This document shows positions 54,522 through 64,000 of a DNA stretch of 64,000 nt, piece by piece. Origin of the DNA: Heterohyrax brucei (taxonomy: Eukaryota; Chordata; Mammalia; Hyracoidea; Procaviidae). Each line of letters opens with the position of its first letter. Position 1 is the stretch's first letter. The position numbers and the translations under genes are program-made. Location of the stretch: positions 5,307,501 through 5,371,500 of the forward strand of contig CM053154.1 in assembly GCA_028571685.1 (NCBI GenBank). Reading direction: 5' to 3'. The notes beneath the pieces were generated by a model, which did not search any database, was not told the DNA's origin, and saw only the letters and a program-made list of their open reading frames with translations.

Positions 54522-54712
54522 GCTTTGGTGGTGCAGATGCGAAGTGCTCAGTTGCTGGCGGACAGTTAGGTGGTTTAAACCTGCCATCTGCACCTTGGGA
54601 GGAAGAGATCAGCTTCCATGAATGTTACAGCCCTGGAAGCCTTATGGGGTAGTTATACTCTGTCCTGTAGTGTCTCTGTGAGTCAGAATAGGCTAGATGG
54701 CAGTGGGTTTTT
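54522..54712 (+). mobile_element. AfroSINE, sense copy
   Basis: The stretches 'gctttggtggtgcagatgcg', 'cagccctggaagccttatgg' and 'gagtcagaataggctagatg'. Confidence 0.93.
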
Positions 54713-54724
54713 GCTGCAAAACTT

Positions 54725-55212
54725 GTACAGTCAACCCTGTCTGAGGGGCGTTGGTTTCAGGAAGGAGATTGATTTCAGGACTCCTGTAGATAGCAAAACC
54801 CACTGAAGCTGAGTCCCTCACGTTCTGTGGCAGAATATATAACCTACTCAGTGTCCTCGCAAGTATCTTAAGTCATCGATCCGACGGCACTTGGCTTTAG
54901 ATGACTTGTAATGCCTAATCCACGGTAAATGCTGTATAAATGGCTCGTTTCCAGACCGTTTTATTGGGAATAATGATAAGACAGGAGGGGGGACACCTCT
55001 CAAAGGAAGAGAGCTGGAGAGGCTGGGGATCCGTGAGCCGGCGGGTCTCCAGCAGAGGTCACATCATTTGAGTGGATTCAGCCCAGGGCTCAGAAAGAGG
55101 CAAATGCAAGTTTAGCTTCTCAGAACTTGCATTTCTTACCCTTGACTATTTTGGATCCTTGGTTGTTTGAATCCACGGGTGCAAAACCTGCAGCTGGAGG
55201 GCCCAGCTGTTT
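54725..55212. mobile_element. Tigger/MER2-like DNA transposon relic
   Basis: The ends are inverted: 'acagtcaaccctgtctgagg' on the left and 'gcaaaacctgcagctggagg' with 'gcccagctgt' on the right. Internal blocks 'ttggttgtttgaatccacgg' and 'aatgcctaatccacggtaaa' match the MER2 type of non-autonomous Tigger (pogo group). A 21-bp SINE tail interrupts it at 54877-54897. Confidence 0.65.
54877..54897 (+). mobile_element. 21-bp AfroSINE tail inside Tigger relic
   Basis: The sequence 'cgatccgacggcacttggct' plus one T lies between 'cttaagtcat' and 'tagatgacttgtaatgcc', which would otherwise read as continuous MER2-like sequence. No SINE body is present. Confidence 0.6.
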
Positions 55213-56369
55213 TCCCACCAAACGTGCTTGAAAATAAGTGAGTCCCAGAGGCCAGTGTGATGAAGTGTCTGCAAGCTCACTGTTACGAAAAGCCTTTGTC
55301 GTTTGTGTTTCAGCAGTAACCTCTAATCCGACAGCTGGCAGTGATTTCTTTGAGGTTGGGATCAAATTTTAGCACACCAAGGATGCACTTTAAAGTACAT
55401 TATTGGCTAGAAGCTAGGACTTCTGACCAGGGGCTGTGTGTTCATAGAAGGCACAGCTCTGTGTGGGCACCTGGAAGAGAATCCTGGCTCGGCCACTTTG
55501 AGGGGCGTGACCTCCTGCAGGGTAGTAACAGTGCCTACTTCCTTACAAGATTGTTAAGGGACAAATACGTAACACAGTTCCAAAGTCATCAACAAATTCC
55601 TAATTTTCTTTGACTCAAATTTGTACATAAATCAAGGCCAGTTAGATGAAGTTTTTGTCTAACTTTAGCCAGTCATATTTGTATTACTATAGAGTATACC
55701 TCTCTATTCATAAAAAATTAAAGAAACACTTCCAGATAAACTAAATCATCTTTAACATAATAATGCAGTACTGATAACATTTTGACGTGCATTGTAAAGT
55801 AGTGCCTATTTGTATGACGAACCATTGTATATATCTCAGATTTTTAATAGCATAAGTGATATGGAGGTTCGTTTATAACTATGGATTGTTCCTAAGTTAG
55901 ATATTCATAGCTTGGGGACTGCCTGTTCAGGGCAAGTGTGAAGTCTGGTTCATTTGTAAAGTGTAAACATTACATGGACCTGTACACGTCAGCCACCAGG
56001 AGCCGCTGTTTCTGATAAGAAAAGCAATTTGTTTTGTGAGGTTTTGCAGATGCCCATGTAAAGCACCCACCGGGACTTCCAACACAAAACGCATGCTTGG
56101 TTGGCCACTTTAAACCAGTCTTGATAGAGCTAGGGGCGCTTATGTTTTAGAAAGTTTCTGAATGCTTCTTTGGCTTTTAGAAAGATGCGTCTGTCCAGTT
56201 TGCACAGGATCCTACACTTCAAGTGCTCAAGGTGAATTGAATCTGTTGTTATTCAAATTCAGAGGCATCCACTTGCATACACAGCGAAGGCTGGAAGGGT
56301 GGCGCGGGACCAGGGGTTGGTTCTACTGTACATGGAGTCTCTGGGCATAGGAAGAGCATTCACAACACC
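55213..56369. other. Unique sequence, nothing recognised
   Basis: About 1.15 kb, AT-rich in the middle (55620-55900), with no recognised repeat or exon. Confidence 0.35.
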
Positions 56370-56540
56370 TAGGGAGCTCTGGTGGTGTAGTGGTTATGAG
56401 CCACAGTTGTTAACCTAAAGGCTGGCGGTTCAAATCCCCCAGATTCTGCTTGGAAACCCTCTGCGGCAGTTCAAGTTTTGCTCTGCCCTCCAGGATCAGA
56501 ACTGACCCAACAGCAGCGGATCTGGATTTGGATTTTTGGC
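56370..56540 (+). mobile_element. AfroSINE, sense copy
   Basis: The stretches 'gagctctggtggtgtagtgg', 'ggcggttcaaatcccccaga' and 'gatcagaactgacccaacag'. Confidence 0.93.
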
Positions 56541-57089
56541 AGAGCTGCTTCCGTTGCTCAGTGCATTAGCATGACAAAACGACAGCCTGAACTGAGAGAC
56601 CTGGGATGTACCCGTGGCTGTGCGCTAAGTGGCTGTCCTACTTTGCACAGGTCAGTTGGCCTCTTGCCGCCTTCATGCGTGTACCATGGCCGATCAATGT
56701 GGAGTGGCCATGCGGCCCCGTGGAGGGAAGTGTTCTGAAGGGCGCAGCCGTGCAGGCAGCAGGCAGTGACTGATTACAGACGTTTGTCACGCGCACGAGT
56801 GGAAGGAATGGAAAAAATAAGGGCAACCCCTTTGCCACCCCGGGGACAGGTGGTCTCAGAGGGTCCGTCCAGCTCTTAGATGCTTGAACTTTATAAACTA
56901 CTGTAAGCACGTCAGTCGGGGTGTTTTCCCGCAAAATAATGGCGGGCACATACGCAATCTAGGTTTCGGTTTTCGACTGGGAGGCCATGCTATTGTGGTG
57001 TTGCCGGGATTCAGAGCTAGATGAGAAGGCTGCCTCCGCACCCCTCAGACCCAAAACTTTCAGGTATGCTTAATCACCTCCTTTCATTA
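56541..57089. other. Unique sequence, nothing recognised
   Basis: About 550 bp. A weak MIR-like stretch near 56610-56665 is not strong enough to annotate. Confidence 0.4.
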
Positions 57090-57262
57090 CATGGAAACCA
57101 GTGGCATAGTGGTTAAACGCTGCGGCTGTCAACCAGAAGGTCAACAGTCTGAATCCACCAGTGCTCCTTGGGAACTCCATGGGGCGGTTCTCCTCTGTCT
57201 GCAGGGCTGCTGTGAATGGGGGCTGACTCAGTGGCAGTGGGTTTTTGGTTTGGTTTCATTAT
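57090..57262 (+). mobile_element. AfroSINE, sense copy
   Basis: The stretches 'ggaaaccagtggcatagtgg', 'gtgctccttgggaactccat' and 'gggctgactcagtggcagtg' plus 'ggtttttggtttggttt'. Confidence 0.94.
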
Positions 57263-57489
57263 ACACAACTATGTTCTTCTCCACTTTCCCTTTTAAGGCT
57301 GACTCTGTCCTGGCTTAACTTTTCCCTCTGAGCAGGTGACTTCACCACGTGCTGCAGAATGGAACATCGCCCTGGTCCTCCTGTGCCACCTCCAAAGTCA
57401 TTGCTGTCTCAGGTCCACTGTTGCAGCGACTGTGTATTTCTGAGTGTCTTCTGCCCTAAGGGCTCCTCTAACGGTACCTCACTGACGAT
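57263..57489. other. Unique sequence, nothing recognised
   Basis: About 225 bp with no recognised feature. Confidence 0.4.
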
Positions 57490-57705
57490 ATTCGGTGTGA
57501 TCCCTAGGGTTGTCACCGGCTAGTCTTGGGAATTAAGTCCCCAGACCTTTTTTTCCCAGTCTGTCTTAGTCTGGAAGCTCTCTTGAAACTTGCCCACTGT
57601 GAGTGGCCGTGCTGGTATTTGCAGTGCCGGTGACACAGCTTGCAGCGTCATAGCAACCCCCAAGCCACCACGGTCTGACAGACTCCCAGATGGGAGACGG
57701 CACTC
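57490..57705 (-). mobile_element. RTE 5'-UTR-like or composite-SINE body, antisense
   Basis: The stretches 'gtctgtcttagtctggaagc', 'ggtatttgcagtgccggtga' and 'ccaagccaccacggtctgac' are the reverse complement of the sequence at 58530-58690, which is the 5' end of the large RTE. Confidence 0.7.
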
Positions 57706-58523
57706 ACAGCAGGTGCTCAGTAAACATCGGATTGCCCTGACTTTCACTCAGGCCACACTGGGTTCAGGCTGTCAGTAGGAATCTTCAGTCCTGAGGACAG
57801 AGCCTCAGCTCTGCTCTTCTGCTCCCTCGTGAAAACCTCTCTGAGTTGGCTGTGTAGTAACGGTTATCGAGCACTTGGTGCTGTCCCCTCTGCATGGAGG
57901 ACCTCTTCTTCTCAGAATCTCTAGATGGTCTCAGGTCTGGAGACCAGGGCGAGATCGGAAGCAGGGGGTGTGGAGGGAGCAGGATGTCTTAGCGACGCCC
58001 CAGCACTCTGTCCCCTGTTTCTCAGAGTCCTTTTATGAGGATACCCTATCAGGCTGAGGGCAAGCTGAACTGGAGGTAGCCCACATGAAATCTGACCTGA
58101 GGAGAGACGTCCCCACACAGAGGTCGGAAGAAGGTGCAAACATCCGTCTCACTAGTTATCTGAGCACAGGGCTTTCTCCTGTTAGACACTGCATTCGGAA
58201 TTTGTGCAGGCGGTGACTCCCTCAACACAGTCATGTATCCTGTCGGACGTATACGTTTCAGACTCTAAAAATGGAGAAAACACTACCGCAAAGGAAGAAA
58301 ATATTGGTCTTGTTAATAAAAAAGAAATGTGACTGTTGTTGATTCTTGAATTTCTTACATTCTGTATGTTTCTTTCGTATACTATATATAATACCCAGGA
58401 CATTGTAGGAAAGTTTAAAAAGTCCAAAGGTGATACATCACTTCAGAATTGAACAAAAAACAATTCTTCAAAAATCTTTACTCCTTTTTTAAATTTACTC
58501 TCTTATACGACATTGTTTCCCCC
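57706..58523. other. Unique sequence, nothing recognised
   Basis: About 820 bp with no recognised repeat or exon. Confidence 0.35.
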
Positions 58524-61500
58524 AAAGTCCGTCGGTTTGTCATACTGCGGGGGCTTCTGTGTCACTGTGATGCTGGAGGCTATGCCACTGGTATTCAGAT
58601 CCTGGCAGGGTCACTCATGGTGAACAGGCTTCAGCTGAGCTCCCAGGCTAAGAAAGACTAGAAAGAAGGACCTAGCAGTGCCCTTCTGAAAAGAATTAGC
58701 CGGTGAAAACTTCCTGAATAGCCGTGGGACACCGTCTGATATAGTGCCAGAAAATGAGTCCCCTAGGTTGCAAGGCCCTCTGAGGATGACTGGTGAAGAG
58801 CTGCCTCCTCAAAGTGGAGTCCACTTTAACAACATGGATACAGTCCAGCTTTCAAGGCCTTCGTTTGCAGAGGTGGCACGACTCCACATGATAAGAGTCA
58901 GCTGGAAGGCACAAAGTACGAATCTAGGACAATCGGAAATCATCAAGAAAAGGGAACACATGAAGATTGATGTCCTCAGCATTAGTAAGCTGAAGTGCGT
59001 TGGTGTTGGTCGTTTTGATTCGGGCAGTCACATAGTCTACATGCCAAGAATGAAAACTTGAAGAAGAATTGTGTTCCTTTATCATCCAAAAGAATATTTC
59101 AGGGGTGCTGCCAGTGACTGGATAATACCCGTATGCCTACAGGGAAGACCAGTTAACACAACTATTTTTCAAATTTACGTATCAACCACTAAAGTCAAAG
59201 ATTTTTTCCAGCTTTTTCAGTCTGCAATTGATGAAACATACAATCAGGAGGCATTGAATTACTGGTGACTGGAATGTGAAAATAAGAAATAAAGAAAGGC
59301 TGGTTGTTGGAAAATATGGTTTGGGTGACAAAAGGAATGCTGGAGATTATGTGATTGAATTTTGCAAAACCAGTGACTTCTTCATTGCAAATACTTTCTT
59401 TATTTTATTTTATCTTTTTATCAATTTAAATGACAAGTATACCCATGGACCTCACCAGATGGACTACACAGGAATCAATTTGACTGAATCTATGAAAAGA
59501 GGTGATGGAAAAGCTCAAAATCATCAGTCAGAACAATGCCAGGGGCCGACTGCAGAACAGACCACCAGCTGCTCACATGCAACTTCAACTAGAATCTGAA
59601 GAAAATTCGAATAAGTCCATGAGAGCTAAAGTATAAGCTTGAGTGTAACCTCCTGAATTTAGTGGCCATCTCAAAAATAGATTTGATGCACTGAACACTC
59701 ATGACCAAAAGACCAGACATGAAGGACATCATACATGAAGAAAGCAAGAGGTCATTAAAAAGACAGGAAAGAAAGAAAAGATGAAAATGGATATCAGAAC
59801 AGATTCTGAAACTTGCTCTTGAATGTCGAGCAGCTAAAGCAGAAGAAAGACATGATAAAGTGAAAGAAATGAGCAGGAGATTTCAAAGGGTGCTTCAAGA
59901 AGGTGAAGTAAAGCATTATAATGACATACGTGAAGAGCTAGAGCTAGAAGACCAAAGGGGAAGAACACATCTAACATCTCTCAAGTTGAAAGAACTCAAG
60001 AAATGAATTCAGGTCTCAAGGTGAAATACTGAAGGATTATGGGGGCAGATATTGATGACTGAGGAAGCATCAAAGAAGATGCAAGGAACACATAGAGTCA
60101 CTGGACCAAAAGGAATTGTTGGCATTAACCATTTCAGGCGGCAGTATATGATCAAGAACTGATGGTACTGAAGGTCAAAGTCTAAGCTGCACTGCCGGCA
60201 CTGGTGAAAAACAAGGCTCCAGGACCTGATGGACTATCAATAGCGTGTCTCAACAAATGAATGCCAAGAAATTTGGAGGCCAGCTACGTGACCAGCCAGG
60301 AAAGGTGCCTTGCCCATTCCCAAGAAAGGTAATCCAACCAGATGTGGAAATTACTGAACAATATTATTAACATCACATGCAAGCAAGTTTTGCTGAAGAT
60401 CATTCTAAAGTGGCTGCAGCAGTATACTGACAGGAAACTTCCAGAAATTTGAGTGAGATTTAGAAGACCTGAGAACCAGGAATCTCACTGCTGATGTCAG
60501 ATGGATCCTGGGTGAAAGCAGAGAATACTAGAAAGATGTTTACCTGTGTTTTATTGACTGTGCAAAGGCATGCCACTGTGTATATCATAATGAGTTATGA
60601 ATAGCGTTGCAGAGAGCAGAGTACTTAAACTGCACTCAGGAGGAATCTGTACATGGACCAAGAGGCAGTTGCTCAAACAAAACAAGGGGATACTGCGTGG
60701 TTTACAGTCAGGAAAGGTGTACGTCAGGGTTGTGTTTTAGTCGGTTAAGCTGCTCTAACAGAAATACCACAGAGTGGATGGCTTTAACAAAGAAAGGTTT
60801 ATTCCTACACAGTCCGGTAGGTTGCAAGTCCATATTCAGGGTATCCACTCCAGGGGAAGACTTTCCCCTTGTCAGCTCTGGAGGAAAGTCCGGTAGTGCA
60901 TCAGTCTTTGTCCAGGGAGCGTCTTAGCGCAAGAACCTCTGGTCTGAAGGACACGCTCTTCTCCCGGTGCTGCTTGCTTGATGGTAGCGAGGTTCTCAAT
61001 TGTCCTTTGTTTCTTTTTCCCTTTTATCTCTTGCAAGCTGAAAGCATCAAGGGTGAGGCAAGCCATACTCCGGGAAAACTCCCCCTACAGCAGGGCAGGG
61101 ATGTAATTCTATGTGGGAATCTACATCCCCACCCTAATCCTTTAACATACAGTTTAGCGAAACCACACAATGGAGGAGAGTCCCAAGATACTGGGAATCA
61201 TATTCCAGCCACGTGGCTACACATATTTTTGGGGGGACACAATTCAAACCATAACAGGTTGTATCCTTTCACCAAACCTATTCAGTCTGTATGCTGAGCC
61301 GATAGTGCCAGAAGCTGAACTCTATGAAGAACAGGAATCAGGACTGAATGAAGACTCCTTTACAAGCTGCGTTACGCCGGCGACACACCTTGCTTGCTGG
61401 AAGTGAAGAGGGCTTGAAGCACTGATGGAGATCAGAGACCACAGCCTTCAGTATGGGTTACACCCTAACATCAAGAAAACAATCCTTACAACTGGACCAA

Positions 61501-62150
61501 GGAGCAACCTCATGACAAATGGGGAAAAGATTAAGGTTGTTAGTGGGGTCCTCAACAATACTCATGGAAGCAGCAGTCAAGAAACTGACAGAAACCATTG
61601 CACTGGGTGAATCTGCTGCAAAAGACCTCTCTACAGTGTTGAAAAGCAGAGATGTTCCTTTGAGGACTCTAAGGGGTGCTGCCACAGGTCACAGTGTTTC
61701 CAATTGCCTCACATGCCCGTGAAAGCTGGACAAGGTGCAGGAATAGGGAAGAACTGATGTCTTTGAATTGTGGTGCTGGTGAGGATATTGGATAGACCAT
61801 GGACTGCCAAAAGAAGAAACAAATCTGTCTTGGAAGAAGCACAACCAGAGTTCTCCTTAGAAATAGGAATGGCCAGGCTACATCTTGCATACTTGGGAGA
61901 TGCCATCAGGAGGGGTCAGTCCCTAGAGAAAGACATCATGCTTGACCAAGTAGAGGCTCTGTGAAAAAGAGGAGAACCCTCAATGAGATGGATTGCCGTT
62001 GATGTGGTGGCCGCAACAGTATGCTCAAACATACCAGTTATTGTGAGGATGGTACAGGATGGGGCAGTCTTTCATCCTTTGCACACATGATCATTGGGTT
62101 GCTATGAGTCAAAAGCAGTGAGATGGCACTAAACCACAGCATTCTTTTTA
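58524..62150 (+). mobile_element. Near full-length RTE retrotransposon, decayed
   Basis: All parts occur in order. The 5' UTR is at 58524-58850 ('gtcggtttgtcatactgcgg', 'gatatagtgccagaaaatga'). An APE-like endonuclease region follows at 58900-59560, seen as broken frames (58744-59061, 59071-59268, 59276-59599). A linker runs 59600-60200, then reverse transcriptase ('gatggatcctgggtgaaagc' near 60501, 'tgttttattgactgtgcaaa' near 60548, 'cagtctgtatgctgagccga' near 61285), and the 3' end is at 61850-62150 ('gggttgctatgagtc'). Many stops and frameshifts disable it. It lacks the usual catalytic context at several points; for example, the RT region after 'tacgccggcgacacacc' is altered. Positions 60733-61256 are a later LTR-like insertion, leaving about 3.1 kb of RTE. 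Confidence 0.93.
60733..61256 (+). mobile_element. LTR-like element inside RTE, 5-bp duplication
   Basis: A 524-bp element begins 'tgttttagtcggttaagctg' and ends 'caattcaaaccataaca', so it has TG...CA ends. The RTE pentamer 'ggttg' flanks it at 60728-60732 and 61257-61261. TG...CA with a 5-bp duplication is what solo LTRs of the MaLR/ERV3 kind show. A related copy is at 24280-24808. Confidence 0.85.
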
Positions 62151-62215
62151 ACACAGTGTGAACAAGCACAGAAGACAATGTAAATAAAGGAATGCGGCAA
62201 TCCTATCCTGTTCAG

Positions 62216-62380
62216 GGAAATCCTGGTGGTGTCGTGACTAGGTGCCACAGCCACTCACCAAAAGGTGGGTCATTCGGATTCACCAGGCACTCCCTGGAAA
62301 CTCTGTGGGGCAGCTCTGCTCTGTCCTATAGGGTTGCCATGAGTCTGAATCAACTCAGGGGCAGTGGGCTTGGTTTCGGT
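62216..62380 (+). mobile_element. AfroSINE, sense copy
   Basis: The stretches 'ggaaatcctggtggtgtcgt', 'cactccctggaaactctgtg' and 'gtctgaatcaactcaggggc'. It follows the RTE closely and is the first of two direct copies. Confidence 0.95.
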
Positions 62381-62397
62381 CTGTCTCGTTCGGAGGC

Positions 62398-62600
62398 ATC
62401 CTGGTGGTGCAGTAGTGAAGGGCTGTGCTGCTAACAGCAGTGTTAGGAGTTCCAATCTGCCATTGGAGAAAGTGGTGGCAATGAGCTTCCACACCGGTTC
62501 ACAATCTTGGAAACCCATGGGGAAGTTCGACTCGGTCTTACCGAGTCACTGTGAGTTGGAATCAGTTTGATGACAGTAAGTTGGTTTTTGTTTGTGTCCA
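62398..62600 (+). mobile_element. AfroSINE (longer head), sense copy
   Basis: The stretches 'catcctggtggtgcagtagt', 'cacaatcttggaaacccatg' and 'gtgagttggaatcagtttga', ending in a T-rich tail. Confidence 0.93.
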
Positions 62601-62784
62601 GGGCTGATTACCCAGTAAGCAAATACTCCCAGGCTTGCTTGTGTTTTCTTACTCATTTGTAGTGACTAATTTCCCATGCATTTCACCATCCTATTCATAA
62701 GCTGCTTAATGTAAGGTGGTACATACTGTGCCTGCTGGTTAATCTGCCCCTGTTCGTATCTTGTTCAGAATTTTTTTGTGTGTA

Positions 62785-63090
62785 TTTTTAAAAGGCATTT
62801 TATTGTGCTTTAAGTGGAGGTTTACAGCCCATGCACACACTATGCAACTCTAACTGCTCCGCCTTATGATAGCACACGCTTCCTCTCCACCCTGTACTTT
62901 CCACAGCCATTTACCCGACTCCTGCCCCCTCTGCCCTCTCATCTCACCTCTAGAGAGGAGCTGCTCAGATGGCCGAGAAGCATGTTCTTCCCCACCATCG
63001 TTCTGTATCTCATAGGCCAGTCCAGTCATTGTCTGAAGAGTTGCCTTCAGTGCTGGTTTCGGCTCTGGGCTAACAGAGAGCCTGGGGAGG
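62785..63090 (-). mobile_element. L1 3' UTR, antisense
   Basis: The segment 'ttttattgtgctttaagtgg' with 'aggtttacagcccatgcaca' is the antisense of the afrotherian L1 end seen at 33780-33820 ('ctgaagcacaataaaact'). The rest, to about 63090, is consistent with the L1 UTR but diverged. Confidence 0.75.
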
Positions 63091-63264
63091 TTTTTTGTTT
63101 GTTTGTTTGTTTTAAGAACACAAAAAACTTAAGCCCCACGGGTTTGAGATTCCTGGAATACAAACCTTTCATTAAGATATTCATCCTACTCACTCCAGAA
63201 GTCCATGATCCAAGTGGTAATTGTTCACTCTTCTCTCCCCTGGATGGAGGCTCTGAGAGGATGC

Positions 63265-63340
63265 AGTTTGGCACAGGGCCCAACACAGCACCTAGTACCT
63301 AGTTGGTGCTCCAAAGGTGTATTGAATGAATTGAATGCCT
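63265..63340 (+). mobile_element. MIR 3' end, sense
   Basis: The segment 'tggcacagggcccaacacag' followed by 'gttggtgctccaaaggtgta' and 'ttgaatgaattgaat' is the MIR 3' end. Confidence 0.75.
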
Positions 63341-63423
63341 GAGGAGGATCCTGGGATTCAGCTTGTGCTCCTTCACCTGAAGCCCAAGACTGAACACTCA
63401 CAGTGTTGCTTGAAAATACTGTA

Positions 63424-63460
63424 CAGTCACTGTAAGTGGCAATCAACTGGACAGTATGTA
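63424..63460 (+). mobile_element. AfroSINE tail fragment
   Basis: The stretch 'gtcactgtaagtggcaatca' followed by 'actggacagtatg' resembles a SINE tail. It is too short for a firm call. Confidence 0.4.
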
Positions 63461-63619
63461 ATGACAAGGGTAGTGTGCCTTTGGACACAGAGCTAGGCTG
63501 TGTGTGTGCATGCGTGTGCACACAGCTGTGTTGCTGTGGGCACATTCCTGAACTGGACTGTAGCACGCTTCCCTGTGTGACAGGAACCTCTCCAGCTCTC
63601 ACTAGACGAGCTTCTGCAG

Positions 63620-63720
63620 CTCACAAACCCTTTGACTCAGCTTTTCTACCTGGAAAATGGGACAGATGTCCACTCTGTGTTGTGCTTGAGGGTTATAAGA
63701 ATTACTGTTAGTGTTATTTT
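63620..63720 (+). mobile_element. MIR fragment, sense
   Basis: The segment 'cagcttttctacctggaaaa' followed by 'tgggacagatgtccactctg' and 'agggttataagaattactgt' fits the MIR 3' half. Confidence 0.6.
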
Positions 63721-64000
63721 CCTCCATGAGAACTGCCACTTGATTACAGTGCTCTGATTTTAGGAAATCAAAGATTGAAAGTTGAAAATTAATATTCCAA
63801 AGCAGCAGTATTAAAATGAGACACTTTATGTTCATCATAAATCAACATACTTGAAGGTTAATCAGCACGTTAGAAGCAACGCACATCTTGAACACTTGAG
63901 AAGGAAGAATACACACTCCTTTGAAAACACCACTCCCCTCTTGCAAACACTTTTTAGAACACTTTGAGGGTCTCATCATGAACAGTTCTTGGCATGGGGA
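63721..64000. other. Unique sequence, nothing recognised
   Basis: The last 280 bp are AT-rich and show no recognised feature. Confidence 0.4.

Noticed and set aside
59071..59599. Endonuclease-like peptides as a host gene
   Set aside because: They sit in order inside the RTE copy 58524-62150 and are separated by stops and frameshifts.

Overview
The window reads as nuclear DNA of an afrotherian mammal, most likely an elephant-like paenungulate. The basis is repeat content. About forty AfroSINE copies (tRNA-derived SINEs with the head 'ccctggtggcgtagtggttaag' type and a tail around 'gagtcggaatcgactcgacggca') are interleaved with RTE retrotransposon copies of the afrotherian RTE1 type whose 3' ends resemble the AfroSINE tail. 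L1 3' ends, MIR relics, MaLR-like LTRs, mariner and Tigger relics and simple repeats complete the set. I see no bacterial, phage, plasmid or CRISPR content. Family names come from my recall of repeat consensus sequences, so boundaries are approximate, usually within 10-20 bp.

Layout. 1-900: two SINEs and a fold-back mariner relic. 1364-1854: a MaLR-like solo LTR. 1.9-7 kb: mostly unique DNA with a few SINEs and one MIR. 7-12 kb: RTE and SINE copies between unique stretches. 13.9-14.3 kb: a second fold-back mariner copy. 14.7-16.2 kb: a (GAY/GTG)-type repeat followed by the only plausible protein-coding signal, two open segments (15293-15596 and 16095-16214) with good splice sites and matching reading phase. 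16.7-17.0 kb: a long polypyrimidine tract. 17.7-24 kb: antisense RTE, an RTE split by an L1 3' end, and clustered SINEs. 24.3-30 kb: an LTR-like element, more SINEs, and an RTE inside a MIR. 30-34 kb: an antisense L1 split by an RTE, then a sense L1 3' end. 34.3-37 kb: an old repeat, a unique stretch rich in homeodomain-like sites, and an ERV1-like LTR. 39-46 kb: L1, RTE and SINE fragments. 47-58 kb: many SINEs, including three head-to-tail at 52.2-52.8 kb, plus a Tigger/MER2-like relic. 58.5-62.2 kb: a nearly full-length but decayed RTE split by an LTR-like element with a perfect 5-bp target duplication. The window ends in SINEs, an antisense L1 3' end and MIR relics.

No gene can be named. 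The region is intergenic or intronic, and its content is a layered record of transposition. RTE probably supplied the machinery that moved AfroSINEs (established for tRNA-SINE/RTE pairs generally, inferred here from shared 3' ends). The most useful observations are the possible two-exon gene, the paired fold-back mariner copies, the series of very short AfroSINE-tail insertions (21-41 bp), and several nested insertions with readable target-site duplications. I did not find a convincing new biological system.
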